A DNA stretch of 64,000 nucleotides. Source: Asterias rubens (taxonomy: Eukaryota; Echinodermata; Asteroidea; Forcipulatida; Asteriidae). The number at the start of each line of letters is the position of its first letter. Within the stretch, counting starts at the first letter, position 1. Under the pieces are notes generated by a model. That model was not told where the DNA came from and did not search any database. It worked only from the letters and a program-made list of their open reading frames with translations. The stretch covers positions 808,501 to 872,500 of the forward strand of contig NC_047083.1 of NCBI RefSeq assembly GCF_902459465.1, read 5' to 3'. The translations under genes and the position numbers were made by a program. Positions 40,951 to 52,027 of this stretch are shown here, piece by piece.

Positions 40951-43255
40951 ACTTTTCCAGTGACTAGCCAGCAGGACCAGGGCTAGTCTTGGTGCAAGAC
41001 GTTTCTCGTTTACCTTTCACGCACAGCGCAGCCATCTCACCAACAGTCCCCCCAACGACTGCCCGTAAACCTGACTTAGCCCACGAATCGCAGTCAGGTT
41101 AGTGTATACGGGCGGTCGTTGCGGGCACTATTGGTGAGACGGCCGTGCTGTGCGTGAGAGGTGAGAGGTAGGAAAATCCACGTTTACAGGCATAGCCGTA
41201 GCTATAGCAACCAATTCAGAAACAGCCTAAATCTCTAACCATGGAGGATGGAAATTGTTTTCCTCCGTGCTCTAACTATGAACATGTAATTCAATAAACA
41301 TGATTGCTCAAATTATCGCAATGGATTGGTAAAAAAATAATGCCATATATGTATCTGCAAAATATATACAATTAGTTGTGAAATATTTGGAAAGCTTGAA
41401 AAATTACCTCAATCACGTAACTCTTGCTGTAAATGTGAAGATAGTCAAAAAAACATATATCCATGACAACTATACTACTCGGATGTGCTTCCTGTTTGAC
41501 AAGGTCCTCAATAAGAATTTACTGATTTCTCTAATTTGAAATAATGGCAGATGAAAACTTGATCTGTTTTACATTCATTGGGGTCAAAACTTGTTTGAAC
41601 ATTGAACAAATTGTATCAAATGGTTTGTTGGTCATAGAAACATGGTACCTAGATTCTGCTTAGCAAGATTTGTCTGTGCTTAGCACATATTGTGCTGCGT
41701 GCATACAAAGCACAAAATGAGTCTTGGTTACCAGCTGAAATGGCATATGTTGCCTTGGAATGGTACCCTACCACTTTTTTTCCTGCTTAGTAGCCACAGG
41801 AAATGACTCCGCTTTAAACACTTCCTTTGGTCCGGAAAAGTTTCTTCCCGTTTCCGATCCTGAGTAAGCAGATAATGGCCTGCAAAACTGTCACCATTTC
41901 TATAAATGGTAGAGTTGTGCTACTGAGAAAACAAACAATAACATACAGTTCCTGGTCACTCCGTTGTCAAATTTCATTCAAATTCCAGTGAGATTTTCAG
42001 GAATATGTGGTTACCACATCCATCGGTGTTGAATATTTTTTTTTTTTTCGTCAACGGGAAAAAGTAGCTATTCTGAATTCCCATGAATTTCTCGACTCAA
42101 TTTATTAAAAATTCCATGATAGAATGTGGAAAAAATGTATGAGTTAAGGGCACATTGCCTTCCACTTTGTGGATTTCAGTGATTCAGCCTCGGACCTTGC
42201 AGAAATATTTGAAGTGCTGGGAAGTTGGATTGTTCAGTTGATAACTTATAACATATTGTAAATATATAGTGGATTCAAATATAACAATAAAGCAGTTTCG
42301 TTTTCACTTTTTGTGTAATTAAATACATTAAAAAAAAACATTAGAGCATTGAATATGTACATAAAGATGGCCTGAGTTTACTTGTGGCGGCCATTAATGT
42401 CTGGCACCTTGTCTTGCATTAATTGTTTGCCTAATGGAGACACTTGGTGGCTTTGTTGCTATGGTGGTACCATGCTTGACTAAAACCTCTTGTCTTCATT
42501 AGTTGAGGAATTGGAGAAGACCTTTCATTTAATGAATCTTTGTGCAGTGGAGTTTTCTGTTGCTCTTTTTGCTGTTGACTGAAGTTTGTGACTCAACTTG
42601 GGTCATTGACTCAATATGGACTGTTGTATAAATTGAGCTATTTCTCAACTTGAGCTACTGCTCTTTTGCAGCTGTTTCTCAATTGGGTTTTTGTTTTAAC
42701 TTGGGCTGTTCTTTAGAGCTTTCTATAGTTTCTACATAAACTCATGACGTTTTAGTTTTGCGTGAAAAACAAAATATAAAAAACTTATTATGTGTAAGTT
42801 TTCTTAGATATCTCTATACCTCTTGAATATTATATTCACTTATTTATTTTCCAATTGCCTTCCTCGTTGAATTTGTCTTTTCAGCCTAAAGTCTTGTCTA
42901 GATATTTTTTCTTATTCAATTTCTAGAAATCATGAAGTTAAAGAAAAGCTTTTCCTCTGTAAATATTATATTATTAACAAAATAAAAAGTTTTATGAAAC
43001 TAAAATGTAGTTTGCATGTAGGCGGAGCCCATTATGACTGTAACCAAGTTTTGAGAGGTCACAGAATGACTTGACCTATGACCCATGTCAGTGACTTTTG
43101 ACCTAGATTGGGAAGCGTCAGTTGGAGGCATTGAAGCCTTAATTTCTTTAACTTCATTACAGTAAATAGTAGATATGAATGTTGGAACCTGTGTTTAGTG
43201 ACATGCTATTAGGCATGTCCGTCTTATGTTGGTTAGAGGTATGTGTATAATGTAA
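40951..43255. other. Gene-poor stretch with one large hairpin
   Basis: At 41011-41165 two arms (CACGCACAGCGCAGCCATCT with ACGACTGCCCGTAAACCTGAC, and the inverse AGTCAGGTTAGTGTATACGG with ACGGCCGTGCTGTGCGTG) form a GC-rich foldback. Family C-like 'tgcttagca' words lie at 41640-41800. The rest is AT-rich with no coding frame that I recognise. Confidence 0.5.
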
Positions 43256-43259
43256 TGTG

Positions 43260-44285
43260 CACATATTGAGTGTTTTTTGACCTGGTAGGAACAGGTACAA
43301 ACTGAGTGTTTTTTGACCTGGTAGGAACATGAGCACATTGAGTGTTTTGTACCTGATAGGAACAGGTGCACACTGAGTGTTTTGTACCTGATAGGAACAG
43401 GTGCAAATTGAGTGTTTTGTACCTGATAGGAACAGGTACAAACTGAGTGTTTTGTACCTGCTAGGAACTGGTGCAAATTGAGTGTTTTGTACCTGATAGG
43501 AACAGGTACAAACTGAGTGTTTTGTACCTGCTAGGAACAGGTGCAAATTGAGTGTTTTGTGACCTTCTAGGAACAGGGGTGCGTTCCACTCGCGCAAACG
43601 ACTCGCAACTGTTCGCGCAAACGTTTTTTTATCGTATGAACGATTTGTGCGTATACGCGATGTCAATATGGCGGCGCCCTGAAATGAAGATGGCGCGCAC
43701 CATACGTAGGTTTTTTTTTAACTTCGTTTTTTGCTGCAATAGTCCTCTTTTTGACATCATTACATCAACTAATTAACTTTGTTATTCCAAATCTGCATTA
43801 TCATCCACCGAAAATACAATGTAATTATGTTTGTGACAAAGAAATACTACCGTATGCTTGTCCGCCATTTTAAACATCACTCGCCAACACCTCCGAAGTA
43901 TGTTCGCCTAAAGTTGCCAACGTTCGCCAACGGTGGCGGCGAACAACTCGTTCCACTTGAAATTGTTGGCGAACGTGCGCAACTGTTGGCAACGTTTGCG
44001 CGAGTGGAACGCACCCCAGGTACAAACTGAGTGTTTTGTACCTGATAGGAACAGGTACAAACTGAGTGTTTTGTACCTGATAGGAACAGGTACAAACTGA
44101 GTGTTTTGTACCTGATAGGAACAGGTGCACACTGAGTGTTTTGTACCTGATAGGAACAGGTGCACACTGAGTGTTTTGTACCTGATAGGAACAGGTGCAA
44201 ATTGAGTGTTTTGTGACCTTCTAGGAACAGGTGCAAGTTGAGTGTTTTGTATCTGGTGGGAACAGGTACAAATTGAGTGTAGGGG
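43260..44285. repeat. 35 bp minisatellite in two blocks
   Basis: The unit (GAGTGTTTTGTACCTGATAG then GAACAGGTGCAAATT) repeats about nine times at 43260-43575 and about seven to eight times at 44018-44283. All three minus-strand frames are open because the unit contains no stop in that direction, which creates false long reading frames. Confidence 0.9.
43576..44017. mobile_element. GC-rich TIR transposon (442 bp) inside the minisatellite
   Basis: The ends are GGGGTGCGTTCCACTCGCGC and its exact inverse GCGCGAGTGGAACGCACCCC; the match extends to 25 bp. Flanking bases suggest a short AGG duplication. The interior has further GTTCGCCAACGGTGGCGGCG-like arms but no transposase. Terminal sequence and a three-base duplication would fit PIF/Harbinger, but this is tentative. 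Confidence 0.8.
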
Positions 44286-46273
44286 ACTATACGATGAATT
44301 ACTTTGTGGTCGTTTTGGTCTTAAGTAAAGTTGGCAATTAATGTTAAAATTTTCAAAGCATGTTTAAAACATATTTGTGAAAATGTAGCCCCCATTTAGT
44401 TATTATGTTTTGCAGAAAACCAAAAATACAGAGTCGCAATGAGATAATTGGGATAGCCGATTCCATCTTTAACGATTTAGTTATTTACTTTAATATCAGA
44501 TTGTTGTAGATAATGCTGCTTCCTTGCGTTGTTGCCAGTGTTTTCTTTTCATTTGCGACATTGCTGTTTCAAATAAATTGGGTCAACAAATACCAGCGCA
44601 CAATTCTGTCGGCTCAAGAAGTATGTTCTGAAGGGTCCACTTCTGCTTTGGTTTTATGCTATTGTTTTGCCAAAGAAAAAGTAGAAAATACGACGCAGCT
44701 TGACATGAACTTTAAGATGGTTTTCTTTTTCAATACCACATTTTGTTTCACTTCCAAGCGACTTACATTGTGCACAGAAAAAACTGCATGTAGTTGTATT
44801 TAAGTGGCTACGGTGTGGCTACTGGATCTGATTATATTCAAACATGGACGCCATAAGTCATAGCCAACAACACAAAATTCCTAAACATTGTCATTTTTGT
44901 TGTTGTTGGTTGTTTTTGTTTTTTTCGTTTTTTTAGTTTCCTTTATGTAATTTAATAATTTTATTATCAAAGTGTAAAGTAAATATAATGTAGGAGAAAT
45001 TGTGAAAATATTTTAAGTGAAAGTTTAAAAGCTTCAGTAAAAAATCAACATGTATTTACTAGAGCGTGATATATTAAAATTGGAGTGACTCCAACTATAT
45101 TACTACCAGGAAAAATAATAAATTATTTTGTTCTTTGTCTCATATTTTTATGTTGTTTACCCGAGCCAATCCACAACAGTGGATGAAGGCATCGCGCTCA
45201 AGTCATTTGCAGCCGATTTCCCGATACGCTAGGATTAATCATATTTCGTACTGGGTTCATTGTGTCATAACGTCTCAGGATACGGAACTTATTTTGTCAT
45301 AAGTAAGATTAATTCCAAGTTATATGAAGAGTTTGGTGAAATCAACGGCAGAGCTGCCATACTCTCCCGGAGTTTCCTGAAAAGAAACTAATGTTTCTGT
45401 GTTGTGATGAAAACAATTAAAATCTCCCAAATAATCAACAAAGTCAAAAGACAAAGTATAATTTTTCACAAACTATTTTTATTCGTGGTTTACTGACACA
45501 ATAAAATAACATCTTTGCATTGTTTCTGCTATTCTTCAATAAAGTGTGCGTTGATACTGCGCTAATTAAACAAAACATTAGGCCCCAATGCGTATGCCAC
45601 CTTAGCAAGACCCGGTCAATAGGAGAGTGTTCTTGTCTATTCCAACGAGGGTGCTGTTTGAGCTGGTTACATCAAATGCAAAGGAGCTATAAAATATACG
45701 ACATTAATAACGCTAAGTACAAGTTTAAATCGATTTCAAATCTCTCAAGTAACCCCCCCCCCCCCCCCCCCCCCAGAAAGAAAAAATCCCCCAAAACTAC
45801 AACAGCAATGACAAACAAGCAATGGGGGCAACAGGTCTAAAAGAAAACAAAAAAAGGTAACAAAGCAAAGAAAACCTAATTTAACTAAAGTAACTACAAG
45901 TGAACAGAAATTCAAGAAATTAAGAAATTAAAACAAAATATTCACTCAAAAGAAAAGTAACACTAACAGATCTTTTGGTTTGACAGAATAAAATAGAATG
46001 CAGCTCCAGTAAAGAGAGTCATTTGTAATCAAATCAACTATTTAAACTTTAACGTTTGGGAACAAATTAATTCCCATTTTCTAGGTTACAATTATAACAA
46101 CATTCATACTCGTGAAAAAGTCATCAAATTGGGTGGTCAAATTTCAGAGAAAAGAGAGAAGAAAAAAAGAGGAAAAGTTTACGGTGATTTTGTGCACGGT
46201 TTACTTGAATGCAGCAATCAAAACAAGCAATAGTCGTCAGGGAACGATTTCTCATCCAACAATGTTCAAAGAC
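44286..46273. other. AT-rich intergenic stretch, nothing recognised
   Basis: A diverged family D/related fragment lies at about 45205-45350 (GCCGATTTCCCGATACGCTA). A run of about 22 C at 45751-45773 is followed by an A-rich tract. No gene seen. Confidence 0.5.
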
Positions 46274-46663
46274 TTAAAGGAACGCGTTGCCTTGGATCGG
46301 TCGAGTTGGTCTTCGAAAAGCGTTTGTAACCGTTTGTTATAAAATGCATATGATTAGAAAGATATTTTAAAAGTAGAGTATAATAATCCACACAAGTATC
46401 ACTCGAAATTGCGCGGTTTTCCTTTTACCTCGTCGACAATCACGGTCGGCCATTTATGGGAGTCAAATTTTTGACTCCCATAAATGGCTGACTGTGTTAG
46501 TTCGCAAAGTAAAAGGAAAACCACACAATTTCGAGGCAAATGTGTGTGGATCATTGTATTCTACTTTTAAGCATCTTTCTAACCATATGCATTTAAAAAC
46601 AAACGGTTACAAACGCTTTTCAAAGACCAACTGGACCGATCCATGGCAACGCGTTCCTTTTAA
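46274..46663. mobile_element. 390 bp foldback element
   Basis: The whole segment is one long inverted repeat centred near 46469. It opens TTAAAGGAACGCGTTGCC and closes GGCAACGCGTTCCTTTTAA, with matching words all along the arms and GGGAGTCAAATTTTTGACTCCC at the tip. Arm length is about 190 bp. A half copy lies at 20645-20850. Confidence 0.8.
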
Positions 46664-48629
46664 CGAGTTCTACGCACACTGAATGTTGTAGCAACTTACA
46701 CATTTTGGACAGATTTTTGATCTTCTACACAAGAGAAATAGTTCACTTAAGTTTTAAGGTTCTCAGCATTGTTTCACACAGAAATATTTCTCTGCAAGAC
46801 TGGTACTTGATTTGTGGACAAGTTGTTAAATGTTTATCACCGTGAAAGTGTTACCTGCTCACATCAAACTTTCCTCTTGCACCACGCAAGACAATTGCTC
46901 CTGTAACTACGGCAGTAGTCAGGAGTGGTCAAACCGCAAAGAGATCATGCAATGCAAAAAACATTTAACAACTTGTCAACAAGTCAAAATTGGTACTGGT
47001 ATGAACTTTGTTATCAGTAAAATTTCAGATTGAAACTTTGTTTGTAACCATTGATGAACCATTACTTTAAAATTTAATTTTTTTTATACAAAATGTTATT
47101 GTCGTACAACCAAACTTATAATACTGGCAAACATTACTTAAATTTAATAACTCTAAACAGTTCATATATTCTGATACATTTAGTGCATTGATAGACATTT
47201 CTATAATACATAAAATAAATACATTGAATAATTTTTATTCAAAAACAACTATTCCCCAAGAATATTTTCAGTGACCTGGCCAGGAGGCCAATTCACTAGT
47301 TCGTCAGCTTTTTCACAAGTCAATATTATTTCAAATGAACTAGGGATGATTCTGAACACTAAACTAGCCAGCCGAACCACTTGGAGAACACTCTGACTGT
47401 CCCTTCAGTCCCTCATGTGTTTTAAATGGCATTACTTTACAAAGTGTAGTAAGATCAATTTAAATAACAAACTTGTACCTTGCAAAATACATTACTATTG
47501 TGTACTTTTATAATATCAGCGACATTTAATGCTTTAAAATACTAAATATCATACACAGAAAGTGAACTCCCTAAAAGCTTCAAAGCCTAATCTGACCACT
47601 TTGGTCTCCAAAAATACACAGTGTAAACATGTAGAGCTACGTTAAGCCTGTATTCTTCGTTTTTGAAAGGGCAAGGGCACCAAGGTATTTCTCCTTGGTA
47701 ATTGGTAAAGGGCACCCTATGAGGAAATTATAAATTTCTACTGGAGCAATTTAAGGGCACCAAGGCAATGATCTGAGGGCACACAGGCAATCACCTTAGT
47801 TGCCTCCGTGAAGTATCAGGCCTGCTGTACATATATACTGCCACGAAACCATGGAAGATGCCAAGTATTTTGGGTATTTCGAGAAATTGGGCCAAGACCG
47901 AATTGAATTTTGGTTTTGGCAGTGGCTACATTTTATGATCGTATTTACTCATAAGTTCTCATCTTCAGCATTGTTGCTGTAGCCATAGTCGTCTGTAGCC
48001 ATATCCATAACAACCATAGCCATAACAACCATAGCCGCTATGGCTATACATGTAGCCGTAACAAACAGTTTGGCAAGATTCGCAGCAAAAACAGAGCTGT
48101 GCAGTCAAATTCGCTTAGCACCAAGTATGAACCAGGCTTTACAATGTAGATTCGGCAACAGACTGATGCTTTGAGGTCTTTTATTAAGATTTTTAAACAA
48201 AAAATCCACATCTTTTTTACCTGACTTAAACTGTCTTTCAGAAAATTCACTTTAAAGCAGTTAATTAATAAAAAAACTTTCTGGATATGTAATAAACTAT
48301 TTATTTATAAAGCAAAGACTTGTGTTGGTCAATCGTTTGCTTTTATCTTTGGATTCAAATGTATCTGTACAATGAAAACTGTATCTTTGACGTTCATTAT
48401 CAAATTTTCAGCCACAAAGTAAACAAAGTTCTTGAATAAATTGTAAAATTTCAGCCAATAAAATCTTTTTTAAAAACACAAGAGATTAAAAACAACTATT
48501 AATAATAAATAGAATTTATATTGAATTTAACAAACAAATTTGTATTTCAACCAAACTCCAAAAAGTTAACAAAACTTAGCAGCTGATATTTTAATCAACT
48601 TTAGAAGAGTTTTTTACTAAGTTTTTTGT
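46664..48629. other. Intergenic stretch 3' of both neighbours
   Basis: The stretch includes a repeat with 'gggcaccaaggt' words (family F, about 47660-47835), an array of CATAGCC / AACCATAGCC words at about 47975-48060 and a family G end fragment at about 48075-48140. TTTATT words near 48300 could be the minus-strand polyadenylation signal of the lysoplasmalogenase gene. No coding frame. Confidence 0.45.
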
Positions 48630-49376
48630 TTAGTCTGACTTCACGATCTTCCTGTTGTTGCACGTCTTGGGCTTAATACATTCTTCTTCGGTTTGGACCT
48701 CCGCGATCTTTTCCAGCTCGGGAACGACTGAGAGGGCAATTCCAAGTTGCGCAGTGTAGTAAGTGATCATGATGATGTGTTGCCCGTACGGAACTGGAAC
48801 AGTCCACTTGTTAATCGCCAGGACCGTGTCGGAGATGACGAAGAGCAGCGCCCCGATACACGCACAGCTCTTGGTCCAGGAGAGAGCTGCGATATTCATA
48901 CGAGCGACAGCGCGCCACAGCATCGTGACGATCAGAAGCCCGTAGAAGATTGATAAGTAGATCAGAGGGCCTTTAAGACCCGGGTAGAGGGCGGCATACA
49001 AACAGGCGAAGAGCGGCAACAACACCAGGAGAAAACCCCAACGGTAGGGTCTACCGTGGAAGGCGATGCTGTATAAGAAGTGAGCGAAAGCAAAGAAGAG
49101 CAACCCATGGACGAAGAATTGCTTCTTGTAGACCAGGCAGGCATCGCCGATTCCAGAGCAGATGAGACCCGTTAGGATGCAGATGGAGTAGCGTTGCTTA
49201 CGGCTGAAGCCACTGCGGTACATGTAGCTACCAACGAAGAGGCAAAGGAAGATGATGGGTAGACACTTGAGGAGGATTCCCCATGGTGACGGTTCAGCCG
49301 CTTGAGGAATCCAATGGATGAGGTAGATCAAAGATGAATTGATGAACGGTAGAAGACGCAGACCTGTAGACTGCAA
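48630..49376 (-). CDS. TMEM86-type lysoplasmalogenase (YhhN family), main exon, copy 1
   Basis: This exon encodes 248 residues of a multi-pass membrane enzyme expected to split the vinyl-ether bond of lysoplasmalogens in ER-type membranes (TMEM86A/B group). About eight hydrophobic segments are visible. Conserved blocks are ILLKCLPIIFLCLFV, SGIGDACLVY and FVHGLLFFAFAHFLY, then MLWRAVAR, LLFVISDTVLAI, VPVPYGQHIIMITYYTAQL. The paired Asp of GD and SD, conserved in YhhN proteins, are present. The coding frame continues upstream only into a splice acceptor (minus-strand TTGATTCCACAG), so translation starts in an unseen first exon. One weak candidate is ATG at 51194 down to a donor at 51152 (14 codons, frame-compatible), but it overlaps a dispersed repeat. 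The neighbour at 52028-55012 is a tandem paralogue. Confidence 0.92.
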   Translation of the reverse strand: MQSTGLRLLPFINSSLIYLIHWIPQAAEPSPWGILLKCLPIIFLCLFVGSYMYRSGFSRKQRYSICILTGLICSGIGDACLVYKKQFFVHGLLFFAFAHFLYSIAFHGRPYRWGFLLVLLPLFACLYAALYPGLKGPLIYLSIFYGLLIVTMLWRAVARMNIAALSWTKSCACIGALLFVISDTVLAINKWTVPVPYGQHIIMITYYTAQLGIALSVVPELEKIAEVQTEEECIKPKTCNNRKIVKSD

Positions 49377-49487
49377 CTGTGGAATCAAATCAAAAACAAC
49401 TTTAAGATTTTTAATAGATGTTAAATTTGCATAGGGGATAAAGAATATTAATTTTGGTTTTACCCATATTATATACCGAGTCTGTTA

Positions 49488-49640
49488 GCACTGTATACTC
49501 AGTACTTTCCCGAGTCCTGTGAAAAAAAAAAAAAAAAGGGCACATTACTCGAGTGGGGTTCAAACCCACGACCTTCGCATATCTAGAGCAGTGTCATACC
49601 AACTAGACGCTCGGTAGCTAGAGGCAGTTTGAATCCTATC
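49488..49640 (-). mobile_element. tRNA-derived SINE, minus strand
   Basis: GTGGGGTTCAAACCCACGAC holds the inverse B box, and AACTAGACGCTCGGTAGCTA the inverse A-box side. GCACTGTATACTCAGTACTT and an A-rich run form the body. Confidence 0.65.
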
Positions 49641-50438
49641 ATTGGAAAGAACACAGAGAGATAAATGTTTAACATTTTTCTTTGAAGGAATAAATATCAC
49701 CAAGCCACGATGAAAGTTTGTTTAATTACAAATCTTGCCATCTTTTAACCATCTCTCTTTGAACACGGGTCAAGTTATCAAAATTGATAAAACAGCCCTA
49801 TATTAAAAAAATTGAAAGTTCAAAGTCCAAACAAACTCTTGTATTTTTTGATCGAATCAATTACGCACCTATTAAGAGTGCAAGGTACGTTTTATTATTT
49901 CTTACACAACAGATTGTCTAAAAAGTTGTCCTTAGGTCAACTGAAATCAATCTGATTATAACGAAAAACAAAAACAAAACAAACACCTTGTACGCTTTCA
50001 TACATAATGCATTTATGCTTTCCACCTGTTACTAATATAATTGGTTTATTCAAACACTACTTGTAGCCCAAAAGACTGAATTTTAAAGTGCTTGTATATC
50101 TACATGTCATGAACTTTAAAATACATGACATTTATAAAAGGAAACAAGTCGCTAAGTTTTATTAATTTGTAGGACTTGAGATTTTACTTCCTGTCCTGTG
50201 TGGGATGAAACAATCCTGGTAGGACAGTAAAAGATTAATTGCTACCCGGCCCTTGAAAGTCACGCTAAATTTGAGGTATAAGTTGATGGTATACAATACA
50301 CGCATTACACATTGATTCTACACAATCTAGCCAGCAATTCTAGACATAATTGTACTTGCGGATAAATGTCCCAGAAAATCATAAAAAGATGACTTCTTGA
50401 GCTTCAGTGTTTTAGCACATGGCATTGAAACAATATAA

Positions 50439-50577
50439 GTTATCACACAAGCGCGAGTGGAATACGGAAAAATATAGGGCTTCTGCGTCCCATATTCAAC
50501 AAGGTTGAAAGCTGTGTTGGATGTGGGACGCAGACGCGCTATATTTTCCGTATTTCTACAAGCGCGCATGTGATAAC
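50439..50577. repeat. Foldback of ~140 bp
   Basis: TTATCACACAAGCGCG with GGAATACGGAAAAATATAGG on the left matches the inverse CTATATTTTCCGTATTTCTA with CGCGCATGTGATAA on the right. The tip lies near CAACAAGGTTG. Confidence 0.7.
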
Positions 50578-50746
50578 GTATTTATCTTCAAGCAAACTTT
50601 GTGCATGACCATAGAACACACTAGACGCAGGTAGTGATATTAGCCTTGCAGTATAGGTTTTTATCACCACTCCATTCTGCGAATCTGATTGGAGGATTAG
50701 CGCGTCTTTCTACTGGTTCTTAACTTGGATTTAGGTAAACGTTTGG

Positions 50747-51120
50747 TTAAAGCCATTGGACCCTTTCGGTAAACAGTGTTGTCCAAGGCCCACACTTTGT
50801 GTACCACAACTTCTATATCAAATAACAAACCTGTGAAAGTTTAGGCTCAATCGGTCATCGGAGTCGGGAGAAAACAACGGAAAAACCCACCCTTGTTTCC
50901 GCGCGTTTCGCCGTGTCATGACATGTGTTTAAAATAAATCCGTAATTCTCGTTAACGAGAATTTATATTGTTTTGCTGTTTTCTCAAAAAGTAAAGCATT
51001 TCATGGAATAATATTTCAAGAAAAGTCTTTCACCATTGCCTTCTGAAAACCCTGTAAGTTATTTGTAAATCTGTGAACTTTTATTTTGTTTTCTGAACCG
51101 AAAGGGTCCAATGGCTTTAA
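50747..51120 (+). mobile_element. Family B MITE, complete copy (374 bp)
   Basis: The ends TTAAAGCCATTGGACCCTTT and AAAGGGTCCAATGGCTTTAA are perfect inverted repeats over about 23 bp. CTCGTTAACGAG forms an internal palindrome. No coding frame. Confidence 0.85.
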
Positions 51121-52027
51121 CACTAATAAAAATAATTGTGATCAAAACTTACTTGCTTAGAAGTACAGCAGCTTTCAATAATTTTGAGAATCATTTCACT
51201 TTGAAGTAAGGTGGTAAATGGACAAATAAAGTTTTTAACCCCAAAGTTTAAAACGTTACTGACAGTAGCGTTTTTCAAATTGTGTATTCCAACGTCGTGA
51301 TATTCTTCCTGTGGACATAAATTTTCACAGATTATTCTTAATGTTCCAAAATCCAAAGGTTTAATATCACATCAAAGAACTTTTTATGTCTTTTGTCAAA
51401 ATTTAAAAAAAATTTTTTTTTTAAAGTTCGTCTGCCTTTTAAACTTTTCCAATCCACCAATTACGGAACTGGATCCGTTTTATCTGTTGTTAAACAGTAC
51501 CATATCAGTCCAATTGTACAATCATGCATTCAATATAAAAAATAACCAAGTCAACAAATTAATCTTGTTGATTTATTTGTAATATTTTTAAGCGATAGAA
51601 AATAAACAACCGATAACACACATACAGCCTGTTATCTTTGTGGGTTCATTTTTAGTTTAATAACTTTTGAAATTTGTTAAAACTGTTACCAAATCTATTA
51701 TAAAAGTCAATGAACCATTACCTGTGCATAAAATGCAAAACAAAACCATGCAAACAAACATCATTTACTGTAAGAAACTTTTTGCTGGGTGCTGGGTTGT
51801 CATTGAATAAAAAAGACAAATCCTGAGAATTGGACAAAGTTACCTCTGAGTGTGAAGAAGAAGTTGATTTATTTTAAAGGTTTCTATACTTAAAATCAGC
51901 TGTTATGCTCAAGAAATTGCTCAAAACAGAACTGTATCAAATCAAACTCTTCACGGTGCCTTGGTCGACATGATTGATTTGTGCACTATATAGAAGAACC
52001 TATTTCAATTATCTGCACGTTTGGTCA

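Larger units (their letters stand above)
49377..52027. other. Spacer between the two lysoplasmalogenase genes
   Basis: It holds a reverse SINE (49488-49640), a foldback at 50439-50577, a complete family B element (50747-51120) and a diverged family H copy (about 51166-51330). The first exon of copy 1 should be here. TTTATT near 51870 would give the AATAAA signal for copy 2 on the minus strand. Confidence 0.5.

Noticed and set aside
43157-44236. Long overlapping minus-strand reading frames (up to 169 aa) with a repetitive YQVQNTQ / GTKHS sequence
   Set aside because: They are translations of the 35 bp minisatellite, which has no stop in any minus-strand frame. There is no domain, no splice structure and a transposon interrupts the array.
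44513-44803. Plus-strand 96 aa frame with a hydrophobic start
   Set aside because: It is AT-rich, with no homologue that I recognise and no supporting splice sites; chance openness is the simpler reading.
51152-51194. First exon of lysoplasmalogenase copy 1 (ATG, 14 codons, donor GTAAGT)
   Set aside because: It fits the reading phase, but it overlaps a diverged copy of a dispersed repeat and its peptide does not resemble known TMEM86 N-termini. I left it as a weak candidate only.
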